A stretch of 31,505 nucleotides of DNA from a virus: the IMG/VR virus record IMGVR_UViG_3300022562_000360, positions 1 to 31,505 of that record. One strand, written 5' to 3'. The position numbers and the translations under genes were made by a program. The notes under the pieces were generated by a model. It did not search any database. It worked only from the letters and a program-made list of their open reading frames with translations, and had not been told where the DNA came from. Below, piece by piece: positions 21,009 to 27,792 of the stretch; the stretch's first letter is position 1, and every line of letters begins with the position of its first letter.

Positions 21009-21739
21009 AGTGCCTCAAACAGGTGGGCTATTGGCTCTCCCGCCTCGATTTCCTCGTGATGCCACTGGGTCCACGCCAGCCAGTGAGCCCAGCTCTCTCG
21101 GCTATCAGCATCGACCCCGTATGCCATGGCGCCCTCGTCGTGAACCTCGGTCGGTCGACCCTCGATCAGACATTGAACGCCAAATGACGAGTTGAGGACA
21201 TAGAAGGCCGAGTCTTCCATGGTCCGCTTCTCGGGCAACCCTGTGGGATTGTGCCCCGCCGGGTGTGGCCTGAAGTGGGTAGGGGCGAGTTTATTCCCGA
21301 GAACGTAGGCATACCAGTCCTCAATGGTTCTCCAGTGGGGGCTGTATGGTTCCGTCTGGCCACACAGGACCACGCTGGAGAAGTTTAGCTGTTGAGGCCA
21401 CAGTTCGATCCCCATCGCCTGCCAGCGGGCGTCGTCGGACCACGGGGGGACCCTGTGGTCACCTCGTCGGCCGTGCCCATTCCACACGAGAGAAACCCAC
21501 TGGTTGGTGTCCCCGACCGAGCACCTGTCGACCAGGAGGTACTCCCCCGTGGCCTCGATGCCGCGCCACAGCGATGTGCCGAGCAGGATCGGGAACCCCT
21601 CATCTAACCGAGCTGGGTGGGAGGTCAGAAGCGATGAGATGCCGAGAGACTTAAGCCCCATAGACATCTTGGCAGCAAATGGCAAGTGCCAGCCAATATC
21701 GGAAGAGCAGTGGATTACCGCCAGTGGTCTTGAACCCAT
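21005..21739 (-). CDS. GT-B-like protein resembling KpsC/KpsS-type transferases
   Basis: 244 residues. The C-terminal half has the landmark order of capsule Kdo-transferase-like GT-B proteins: FRPHP (about 157-161), VLNSSFGVQCLIEGRPTEV (about 181-199), DEGAMAY and then WAHWLAWTQWHHEEIEAGEPIAHL near the end. The N-terminal half (AVIHCSSDIGWHLPFAAKMSMGLKSLGI) is also like the first domain of a glycosyltransferase, and the middle WNGHGRRG stretch is distinctive. I infer a transferase using a nucleotide-activated sugar; donor and acceptor are unknown. It is the last gene of the six-gene cassette and ends with an ATGA overlap with the head closure gene. Confidence 0.55.
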   Translation of the reverse strand: MGSRPLAVIHCSSDIGWHLPFAAKMSMGLKSLGISSLLTSHPARLDEGFPILLGTSLWRGIEATGEYLLVDRCSVGDTNQWVSLVWNGHGRRGDHRVPPWSDDARWQAMGIELWPQQLNFSSVVLCGQTEPYSPHWRTIEDWYAYVLGNKLAPTHFRPHPAGHNPTGLPEKRTMEDSAFYVLNSSFGVQCLIEGRPTEVHDEGAMAYGVDADSRESWAHWLAWTQWHHEEIEAGEPIAHLFEAL

Positions 21740-22347
21740 GAGTCTTTCACCTGATGTGGTTTTGGCTCGCCGTGGAACACGCAGATCGCACCACGGTCCT
21801 TTCCCTCGAGAACGTGGTACTTGTACGAGGTGATCAGATCAGCTGGAAGCAGACCGATCCTGTGAGGCCAGAGGAGGTGGGACAGCACGTTCTGATCGCC
21901 ATGCATGGTGGTCAGCATGCTCTCGTCTAAGCCACTTAGATCTACGGTGTCATAGAAGATCATCACCGAGCTGTTGCAGCAGCCGTCGCCACCCAGGTAG
22001 CGCTTGAACTGCTCGTCAAGTCCCTTCTTGGGGTTCACGATCGAGTAGCTGAAATCGTCCCGCATCCACAGCCGGCCAGGATCGAGAAAAGCAGCTCTGA
22101 CCACGGCGTCGATGTTGCGGGTGATGACCACGTCCAGGTCGAGGTACATGGTCCAGCCCCTGAATGACTTCTGCACCAGGTCAAGCTTTGCCCACCAGCC
22201 CTCTCGCTCGGGCAAGTCCTGCTCAGTGAGACAGATGAACTTGTGCGGAATGGTGAGATTGCGGTCAACCATGTTCCGAAGCCGGCTCACGTACAGCTCG
22301 CCCTGCTTCAGGTAGTTACGGTGATTGAGGCAGACGACGTTCAGCAT
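21715..22347 (-). CDS. GT-A glycosyltransferase, family 8-like
   Basis: 210 residues. The strand-loop MYLDLDVVITRNID (67-80) carries the metal-binding DxD (Asp70, Asp72) of GT-A enzymes, preceded by GWWAKLDLVQKSF, as in GT8-type transferases. Later NSSVMIFYDTVDLSGLDES and GDQNVLSHLL (about 150-159) match the acceptor-side and Gln-Asn motifs of that group, and VFHGEPKPHQV (about 190-200) resembles the HxxG/KPW end motif. It should transfer a sugar from a nucleotide sugar. It starts two bases after the preceding stop and overlaps the GT-B-like gene by 25 bases. Confidence 0.75.
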   Translation of the reverse strand: MLNVVCLNHRNYLKQGELYVSRLRNMVDRNLTIPHKFICLTEQDLPEREGWWAKLDLVQKSFRGWTMYLDLDVVITRNIDAVVRAAFLDPGRLWMRDDFSYSIVNPKKGLDEQFKRYLGGDGCCNSSVMIFYDTVDLSGLDESMLTTMHGDQNVLSHLLWPHRIGLLPADLITSYKYHVLEGKDRGAICVFHGEPKPHQVKDSWVQDHWR

Positions 22348-22349
22348 GA

Positions 22350-22901
22350 TCAGCGTCTGTTGAAGTGAATGGCAGCGGTGGGCATGTCAAACTCGTAGGA
22401 AGCGACCCTCCGCAGGCGGGCGAACCACATTCTCCGCGGGGCTTCCCCGTGCAGGTACAGCCGCTCGACGATGAATCCATTCTTCTCTGCCAGCTCGACG
22501 TAGAACTCCCTCGAGGGATACCACTCGCCATGCCAGGTCCAGTCACCGAACATGGGCGTGGTGCTCACCAGCACTGAGCCAGTGTGGCAGGCATTCACCA
22601 TGTTCTCCCACACTTCCTTCTGCCCGTTCACGTGCTCAGAAGTCCCGATGTTGGAAACCATGTCGAAGGTGCCCAGATCAAGAGGCTTCCGCAGGTCTAG
22701 CTTCAGCGCTCCGTCCTCGCCATTCCAGTCGACTGAGATGTGAGAGTATCCCAGTGAGGTGAAGAACTTCTTGTACGTGTGCGTCCCGTTCTTCTTGTTG
22801 CCAAGCTCCAGCATGGTCGTACCAATCAGAGGCTGGTACAGGTCCCACTCGCCAGAGCGATTGTGGAAAGGTCCTAGATCTCCCAAAAGGCTAGCTTGCA
22901 T
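22350..22901 (-). CDS. class I SAM-dependent methyltransferase-like protein
   Basis: 183 residues. Motif I is altered: LIGTTMLELGNKKNG (about 25-39) instead of a glycine-rich loop. It is followed by HISVDWNGEDGALKLDLRKPLDLGTFDMVSNIGTSEHVNG (about 53-92), which has the motif II acidic residue, the motif III Asp-Leu and the IGTSEHV motif IV of small class I methyltransferases. The C-terminal part (GFIVERLYLHGEAPRRMWF) fits the last strand. SAM binding is probable but not certain because of the loop. It overlaps the next methyltransferase-like gene by 28 bases. Confidence 0.6.
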   Translation of the reverse strand: MQASLLGDLGPFHNRSGEWDLYQPLIGTTMLELGNKKNGTHTYKKFFTSLGYSHISVDWNGEDGALKLDLRKPLDLGTFDMVSNIGTSEHVNGQKEVWENMVNACHTGSVLVSTTPMFGDWTWHGEWYPSREFYVELAEKNGFIVERLYLHGEAPRRMWFARLRRVASYEFDMPTAAIHFNRR

Positions 22902-23389
22902 CCTAGTGCTCCACCATCATCGATCGCTTCCTTATATGGTCCAAGGTACTTTCGAAGGTCAAGCCGAGCGAATTCCCGGTGATCCCTCTCCTCGTTCGCG
23001 TCGAACTGCGTGGCAATCAGATACCACGCACTTCGGCGAAACAAGTCCAGTGCCATTCCGATGCGGGTGTCATCGAGATGGTTCAAGGTGTGCCTGCACA
23101 GAATCGCGCAGGCCTGCGGCATTGCCTGGGTCGTGATGTCGAGCTTGGTTACTGACGGATCTCGGGGAATCAGGTCGAAAGCGTTGTACTGGATCTCCTT
23201 CTTCCACTGAATCTTCCTTATCCACACCAGGTCGCCAGCACCTGCGTCGTTCAAGCTGGTGATGTCGTGGCGCTTCACGAGGTGAGGGAGCCACTCCCTT
23301 ACCTTGGAAGTGTTCTCGAGAGTGGAGCCGATGCCACAGACTGTGAAAGGCTTGCCACCTCTCCAGCCGTTCTTCATCCGCTCCATCAT
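22874..23389 (-). CDS. methyltransferase-like protein (putative class I)
   Basis: About 171 residues. TSLNDAGAGDLVWIRKI gives a DAGAGD loop like motif I (DxGxGx), then YNAFDLIPRDPSVTKLDITTQ gives motif II/III with an Asp-x-x-x-Asp arrangement, and CAILCRHTLNHLDD the motif IV position. The last part, WYLIATQFDANEERDH, may be motif V/VI. The start is taken at 23389 because TGAGGAAGAG lies directly before it; ATG 23407 is an alternative without a Shine-Dalgarno. With 22350-22901 it forms a pair of adjacent, divergent methyltransferase-like genes in the cassette. Substrate unknown. Confidence 0.6.
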   Translation of the reverse strand: MMERMKNGWRGGKPFTVCGIGSTLENTSKVREWLPHLVKRHDITSLNDAGAGDLVWIRKIQWKKEIQYNAFDLIPRDPSVTKLDITTQAMPQACAILCRHTLNHLDDTRIGMALDLFRRSAWYLIATQFDANEERDHREFARLDLRKYLGPYKEAIDDGGALGCKLAFWEI

Positions 23390-23396
23390 CTCTTCC

Positions 23397-24032
23397 TCAG
23401 AGAGCATCGATTGGGACGTATCCAAGGACCGGCTCCAGAGCACTCCCGGGAGTGCAGTTGATCAGCTCGACTAGACCTTGCTGCTGCACCAGATCGTACA
23501 GCTTCACGAGGTGATGGTGCACCCCGTCCTTTACCGCCACGCTCGGCCAGTGCTGCAGCTCCTTGGGGTACTCTCCTGTCGGGAGCAGCAGGGTCGAGTG
23601 GCGTGGCGTGGATCCTGGGTAGCGGGCCCTGCCGTTATAGTCTGTCGAGTAGTGCAAGTCGTAACCTAAAAGCACAATCCGACTAGCACCCTTCTTGTGG
23701 GCCATGCTGACCAGGGAGAATCCACTGCCGTGGCCGTGGTGGATGACGTTCGACTCCTCGCACAGGCCTAAGCCATCCCGCTCTGCGATCCAGTTCAAGC
23801 GATAGGTATTGGCCGCTTCTGCATTGGTAGTCCACTTCTCGAATGGCAGCTTGCTGACTTCTGCCCAATAGGTTTCCCACCAGTTCAGGTTGCAGGCGTA
23901 CAGCAGTTCCAGGTCAGGAGCTACCCGGTAGACGTTGTTGCAACCGAAGAGCCTGAAGCCCTTATTCCTAGCTGACTGGATCTGTTCCAGTGAGAGCGAG
24001 GGCCCGGTCGCTATGCAAGCGATGGTGCTCAA
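23397..24032 (-). CDS. GPSL-motif (MptE/DUF115-like) Rossmann protein, copy 2
   Basis: 211 residues. It begins MSTIACIATGPSLS, a strand followed by the GPSLS loop found in the MptE-like (DUF115) group and in some sialyltransferase-like proteins. Later SNVIHHGHGSGFSLVSMAHKKGASRIVLLGYDLH (about 94-127) and VELINCTPGSAL (about 187-198) match the conserved positions of the same group. In phages such proteins are common in structural regions but their activity has not been settled; a nucleotide-binding transferase is the usual guess. It is about the same length as its neighbour 23968-24648 and shares the same landmarks, so the two are tandem paralogues. The start is TTG with GAGGAGG directly upstream. 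Confidence 0.7.
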   Translation of the reverse strand: MSTIACIATGPSLSLEQIQSARNKGFRLFGCNNVYRVAPDLELLYACNLNWWETYWAEVSKLPFEKWTTNAEAANTYRLNWIAERDGLGLCEESNVIHHGHGSGFSLVSMAHKKGASRIVLLGYDLHYSTDYNGRARYPGSTPRHSTLLLPTGEYPKELQHWPSVAVKDGVHHHLVKLYDLVQQQGLVELINCTPGSALEPVLGYVPIDAL

Positions 24033-24648
24033 GCGCCTCCTCGAATGTCATGACTGGCCAGCAAGTAAGCAGCGAGCCAGGAGTGGCATTAATGATCTGG
24101 ATGTGAGGGGACAGCAACTGAGCCGCCCGATTGAAGTGCTTTAGGAAAGCCTCGTAGTTGCTGCGATTCTCAAGCGGTGCAGGGTGATCTCCGAAGAAGT
24201 GCACCTTTCCACCTACGGGCTGCATGTCGAATCCAACCAGGATGATCTGAGTGCAGCCAAGCAGGATAGCCATGTTGACTGCCTGAAATCCGGAATTGTC
24301 CCCGTAGTGAATCAGCGAGGGATTGGTGCTGAAACCGATCCGAGCATCGCCCGACACCAGGTGCAGCCCGTACTCCTCCGCCAGCTTCAGCTTGTTGTTG
24401 TCCCCCTCGTCGTGAGTAGACCAGCGCTCCCCCTTGAACTGCGGGACTCCCTTGTGGTACTTCCACCAGGTATCATTGCAGCCGTAAAGGACATCAGCAT
24501 CAGGGAGCAGCTTGTAGGAATCCTGGACCGCCAGCACTGGCCAGTCACTAGTCTTGACCAGATCAACTACCTTTGACAGGGAGGGACCAGGAGCCGCTAC
24601 GATGCACTTAGCCCACCTGAAGGACAGGGTTTCTAAGTGCGGGGTCAT
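23968..24648 (-). CDS. GPSL-motif (MptE/DUF115-like) Rossmann protein, copy 1
   Basis: 226 residues, paralogue of the next gene. Shared landmarks: IVAAPGPSLSKVV (16-28), DADVLYGCNDTWW (50-62), NPSLIHYGDNSGFQAVNMAILLGCTQIILVGFDMQ (about 109-143), HFFGDHP (about 149-155) and IQIINATPGSLL (about 183-194). The Trp-Trp, Gly-Phe-Asp-Met-Gln and FFGDHP features are the same as in phage proteins of this family from other hosts, which I know only as unassigned. It starts with an ATGA overlap to the connector gene, so it was added directly behind the structural gene. Its last 65 bases overlap the TTG start of copy 2. Confidence 0.75.
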   Translation of the reverse strand: MTPHLETLSFRWAKCIVAAPGPSLSKVVDLVKTSDWPVLAVQDSYKLLPDADVLYGCNDTWWKYHKGVPQFKGERWSTHDEGDNNKLKLAEEYGLHLVSGDARIGFSTNPSLIHYGDNSGFQAVNMAILLGCTQIILVGFDMQPVGGKVHFFGDHPAPLENRSNYEAFLKHFNRAAQLLSPHIQIINATPGSLLTCWPVMTFEEALEHHRLHSDRALALTGTDPVS

Positions 24649-24938
24649 GCAAGCGCTGGGTCTCGGTGCCGCATCAGCAGACTTCTCACCGCCTCCGAGA
24701 AGGGGTCCTGGTCTGCTCGGTCGTACATGTTCTCCGCTACGAGAAGGATCGCGGCCTCGATGTCGGCAGGCAGCGTGAGCGGACTTCCAGTCTTGAGCCC
24801 ATCTTCGTTAACCGCCTTGCAGTAGCTCACCACCGCAGCGATCGCGGCCCCACCGATCCGCTCGACTCTCACGTCGTCGGTGCTGTCGTCGACCCGGAGG
24901 TGATCCTTAAAGGTAGCGAGCGGTATCAGCACTGCCAT
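24645..24938 (-). CDS. head-tail connector protein (gp6/gp15-like)
   Basis: 97 residues: AVLIPLATFKDHLRVDDSTDDVRVERIGGAAIAAVVSYC… and LPADIEAAILLVAENMYDRADQDPFSEAVRSLLMRHRDPALA. This is the small all-helical connector family (HK97 gp6, SPP1 gp15) that forms the ring between portal and head closure protein; the 'L..HLRVD...DD' start and the 'AILLLVA..Y..R' helix are diagnostic. ATG 24938 has AGAGGG close upstream, and that Shine-Dalgarno is the last unit of the 10-bp repeat array (24941-25060). Confidence 0.9.
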   Translation of the reverse strand: MAVLIPLATFKDHLRVDDSTDDVRVERIGGAAIAAVVSYCKAVNEDGLKTGSPLTLPADIEAAILLVAENMYDRADQDPFSEAVRSLLMRHRDPALA

Positions 24939-24940
24939 TT

Positions 24941-25060
24941 CCCTCTATTTGGTCCTAGTTCGCTCTAGTTGGTCCTAGTTGGCTCTAGTCTGACCTATTC
25001 GACTCTGCTTGGTTCTAGTTGGATCTAGTTGACTCTATTTGACACCTAAAACTCTATTTG
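24941..25060 (-). repeat. 10-bp tandem repeat array, AACTAGATCC type
   Basis: The 152-base spacer between the collagen and connector genes is mostly an array of about 12 degenerate 10-base units. On the minus strand the units include AACTAGATCC, AACTAGAACC, AACTAGGACC and AACTAGAGCG, with edge units such as AAATAGAGTC. The final unit AAATAGAGGG supplies the Shine-Dalgarno of the connector gene. The period is strict over 120 bases even where the letters vary. It is the same repeat as at 4082-4124. Confidence 0.85.
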
Positions 25061-25067
25061 GGCCGAA

Positions 25068-25107
25068 ATGGCAGGAAGCAGACCCAGTGGCTACCATTTC
25101 CTGCCAT
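25068..25107 (-). terminator. hairpin at the end of the collagen gene
   Basis: ATGGCAGGAA (25068-25077) pairs perfectly with TTCCTGCCAT (25098-25107) and encloses the stop codon of the collagen-like gene (25093-25091). There is no U-run, so it may stabilise the mRNA 3' end or slow transcription rather than end it. Downstream genes of the operon are still needed. Confidence 0.4.
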
Positions 25108-26080
25108 CAGGTCCCATTTGCGTCAGGTCTCTGCCATTTCGTCCTGCTGCACCTGCAGGGCCAGCCTTGCCCCGCTCGCCGTCCTTACCGTCTCGACCCT
25201 TCTTCACACTCAACCGCCACTGATCAGTGGAACCTGGAAGCACGCTGCTGCTTGCGTCCATGTCCTGCTGAGCAATCCAGAACGAGCCACCGTAGGTGAC
25301 CCCGTCTCCCTTCTGGTAGGATCTGGATGCCTTGAACACCCCGCAGTCGAGCACTGAGGGAACCGAAAACTCGGCTTCCTTGGTGAAGCCACTCGACATG
25401 GTGACGATCATGCTGAAATTGCGGTCAGTCAGCTGCTTGAATTCGATTGACTGGAGGCCATCCACCAGGCACTCCCAGCCATCAAGGCCGCTGGTTTTCC
25501 GGATCGACCGCCACAGCCCACCGTTGTGAGAGGCGAACGTCCCTCGAGGGTAGCTCTTCTCTGGGTCGATCGCCGACAGGACGTCAATAGACAGAGCGTC
25601 CTTCCCGTCTAACCCATCCCTGCCATCGCGACCATCCCGGCCTGTTTCTCCCTTCTCGCCAGGAGGACCCTGCTCTCCTTGCTTGCCGGTAGCACCTGCA
25701 ACGCCTGCAACACCTGCAACACCAGGTTCGCCTTTCTCGCCGCGGTCCCCTTTCTCGCCGCGGTCCCCTTTCTCGCCAGGAATACCTTGCTGGCCAGGTG
25801 GGCCCTGCTCACCAGGAATACCTTGCTGGCCGGGTTCTCCCTTTTCACCAGGTTCGCCAGCAGCACCAGCAGGACCGACAGGACCTTCAGGTCCAGGGAC
25901 ACCCTGCTCACCAGGTGCTCCCTTCTCACCAGGAATACCTTGCTGGCCAGGTGGACCGCAAGGAACTTCAGCAAATCTCTGGTCCAGCCGGAGTTCCAGC
26001 TGCGAGATCGCGCTTCCTACGTATCCCTTGACAGCTTCGATGACCTGGTCAGCGAGCAGCTTAAGCGTTTGCGACTTCAT
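25091..26080 (-). CDS. collagen-like fibre protein with carbohydrate-binding-like domain
   Basis: 329 residues. Residues 1-41 form a helical/coiled-coil N-terminus. From Gly42 to about 161 there are 40 uninterrupted Gly-X-Y triplets, rich in GPPGQQ, GEK and GDR, which should make a stable triple helix. Residues about 165-290 are a beta-rich domain; the part around [28 protein letters not shown] and STDQWRL resembles small chitin/cellulose-binding modules (CBM5/12 type). A second run of eight Gly-X-Y triplets ends the protein. It lies between portal and connector genes, where phages place head fibres or decoration proteins. It may bind host surface glycans or particles. ATG 26080 overlaps the portal end by 20 bases. 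Confidence 0.85.
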   Translation of the reverse strand: MKSQTLKLLADQVIEAVKGYVGSAISQLELRLDQRFAEVPCGPPGQQGIPGEKGAPGEQGVPGPEGPVGPAGAAGEPGEKGEPGQQGIPGEQGPPGQQGIPGEKGDRGEKGDRGEKGEPGVAGVAGVAGATGKQGEQGPPGEKGETGRDGRDGRDGLDGKDALSIDVLSAIDPEKSYPRGTFASHNGGLWRSIRKTSGLDGWECLVDGLQSIEFKQLTDRNFSMIVTMSSGFTKEAEFSVPSVLDCGVFKASRSYQKGDGVTYGGSFWIAQQDMDASSSVLPGSTDQWRLSVKKGRDGKDGERGKAGPAGAAGRNGRDLTQMGPDGRKW

Positions 26081-27473
26081 CCATCAACCCTCGAATGATG
26101 TAATCCGCCAGGAGCTTCGCTTCCTCGTCGGCTGCGTCCTCTGCGTTGACGTCCCCTTCTCCATCCGCTCCATCCGCTCCGTCAGCTGCTGGAGCGGGGA
26201 GAGCAGGAGGTTCAGGCTTCGCGAAAGGATCGTCGCTGTCACGCTTAGCGAGCGCTGCAAGTGAGTAGTTCTGCTGCTGCATGTATGGGGTTTCCCCACC
26301 AGCGACAGGCCGCAGGTCTTCTTTCTTGCGAGCTTCGTTCGGAGCGAGCCAGCCGCCACCGATCGCGTCGGTGTGGGCTTTGTACCTGGCTGCCGTGTCC
26401 ATTCGAAGGAGATTTTCCAGATCGAACTCGACGCCGTATCCTGCCTGCACCAGGCCAAGCCCCTCGTCAATCAGCAGCTCAGCTGCCTCGATGGGTGCTT
26501 GAAGAGCCTGCGAGTAGTATTGCTGGTTCAGCGCTTCAATGTTGTTGTAGGAAGGAAGAGCACCGACCCCGATCATGTAGGGAGGAACGTGGAAGGTGGA
26601 GCACACCACCTCAGCCGACATCTTCAGCTGCTCTACCAGCTGCGCATCTTCTGGTGTAATCGTCATGGCCTGGTACGCGAGGCCGTCACCGAGGACTGCC
26701 GTCTTTCCGACGTTGTCACCGGAGAAGTTCGTCTCCCAGTCGGCTTTCAGCCTGGCAGCTGTTTCGTCGGAGATGGCGCCAGGGGCAGTGAGGATGCCGC
26801 TAGGGCGGCTCATGTTCGTGAACAGGTTCGTCGAGTTATTCTGAATCTTCAAGCCCTGCGTAGCAGCCACCCCGCAGGCGTACACAGGGGAAACCCCCAC
26901 TAGCGGGTGGAAGATGCAGATTCCAGTGTCGTGGATGATCTCTCTCGCGGGGATCACCACGTCGCCGACTTCCACCAGGCCTGACAGGGTGTCAGTTCTC
27001 ACCTGGTAGAAAACCTCGCCCGACTCAGAGATGAGCGGGGTAACCCGCATCGGGTCGAGGACGTACATCGCCTCGACGTTCCCGCGGTTGTTGCGCTGCT
27101 TCAGGATGTAGGCATTCCCGTGCACCAGCTTGCTGGTGATCCAGTACTCAATGAATTTGATGCGGGTCTGAAAGTGGTTAGGCTTTCTGAGCACTGGAGA
27201 AAAGGCAGGGGAGTCTGTTTCTTCCCAGATACCGTCAGACGTCTTCTGCACCAGCTTCAAGCGCATCTTCGAGATGTCTTGAGCGATGAGCGAGATGCAG
27301 GAGTACACCGCGAAGTACGCAAGAATCTCATCTCTGGACACCGTGACGTTGGTTTGCCACGCGCCAGCGAAAGACTCACGGACAAATCCCCAGAAGGTGT
27401 TCCTGGGGTAGACTGGAGCGAGCGACTTCTGCTCTGCTCTTGCTCGGGTTATCTCAAACCCCAGCAGTTTCAT
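26061..27473 (-). CDS. HK97-type portal protein
   Basis: 470 residues of the HK97 gp3 portal family: [23 protein letters not shown] (about 52-74), [29 protein letters not shown] (about 95-123), [23 protein letters not shown] (about 210-232), and [34 protein letters not shown] (about 290-323). It forms the dodecameric ring through which DNA is packaged. The C-terminus has a long Ala/Asp/Glu/Gly-rich low-complexity tail (about 415-450) of unknown role. It overlaps the upstream small gene as ATGA. Confidence 0.95.
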   Translation of the reverse strand: MKLLGFEITRARAEQKSLAPVYPRNTFWGFVRESFAGAWQTNVTVSRDEILAYFAVYSCISLIAQDISKMRLKLVQKTSDGIWEETDSPAFSPVLRKPNHFQTRIKFIEYWITSKLVHGNAYILKQRNNRGNVEAMYVLDPMRVTPLISESGEVFYQVRTDTLSGLVEVGDVVIPAREIIHDTGICIFHPLVGVSPVYACGVAATQGLKIQNNSTNLFTNMSRPSGILTAPGAISDETAARLKADWETNFSGDNVGKTAVLGDGLAYQAMTITPEDAQLVEQLKMSAEVVCSTFHVPPYMIGVGALPSYNNIEALNQQYYSQALQAPIEAAELLIDEGLGLVQAGYGVEFDLENLLRMDTAARYKAHTDAIGGGWLAPNEARKKEDLRPVAGGETPYMQQQNYSLAALAKRDSDDPFAKPEPPALPAPAADGADGADGEGDVNAEDAADEEAKLLADYIIRGLMDEVANA

Positions 27474-27754
27474 CGCGCTCGAAGATCCCGGCGGTTGTAC
27501 CGGCCGCGAGCAGCCTGCTTGTCAACAGCTGTTTTGCGCTTCGGCTTTTCCTGCTCTTGATGATCGGCTGCTTCCAGATTTGCTGTTTCCAGCTCGACTG
27601 TTCCCAGCTCTTCGACGTCGCCATCCTTGCGAGGAACCGCGAACTTGCGGTAGAGGTCTGCGAGAGCGCTTGCTCCCGAAGACACGTAGACTGTGCCCTC
27701 CTCGAAAGTGGGGTGCTTGGAAGTTGCCTGGAGAGCGATGCTTTTCTTTCCCAT
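27470..27754 (-). CDS. hypothetical small protein between capsid and portal genes
   Basis: 94 residues, with a Glu-rich middle and a basic C-terminus ([25 protein letters not shown]). No family recognised; small genes of this kind often sit next to the portal gene. ATG 27754 has no Shine-Dalgarno and lies only two bases after the T-run of a strong terminator. An alternative start is GTG 27682, which has GAGGAGGG ten bases upstream and gives a 70-residue protein. The ATGA overlap with the portal gene supports its being real. Confidence 0.55.
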   Translation of the reverse strand: MGKKSIALQATSKHPTFEEGTVYVSSGASALADLYRKFAVPRKDGDVEELGTVELETANLEAADHQEQEKPKRKTAVDKQAARGRYNRRDLRAR

Positions 27755-27756
27755 AG

Positions 27757-27785
27757 AAAAAATCCCGGCCCCTTTCAGGGCCGGG
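27757..27785 (-). terminator. strong intrinsic terminator after the capsid gene
   Basis: On the minus strand CCCGGCCC pairs perfectly with GGGCCGGG (arms at 27778-27785 and 27764-27771) with a six-base loop, followed by ATTTTTTC. It lies just after the capsid stop (27793). It should keep most transcripts to terminase plus capsid and reduce portal and tail expression, which fits the much larger need for capsid subunits. Confidence 0.85.
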
Positions 27786-27792
27786 TTCCGGT

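Noticed and set aside
24941-25060. CRISPR array
   Set aside because: Units are 10 bases, degenerate and have no spacers; no cas genes nearby. The DUF2800 nuclease resembles Cas4 only by fold.
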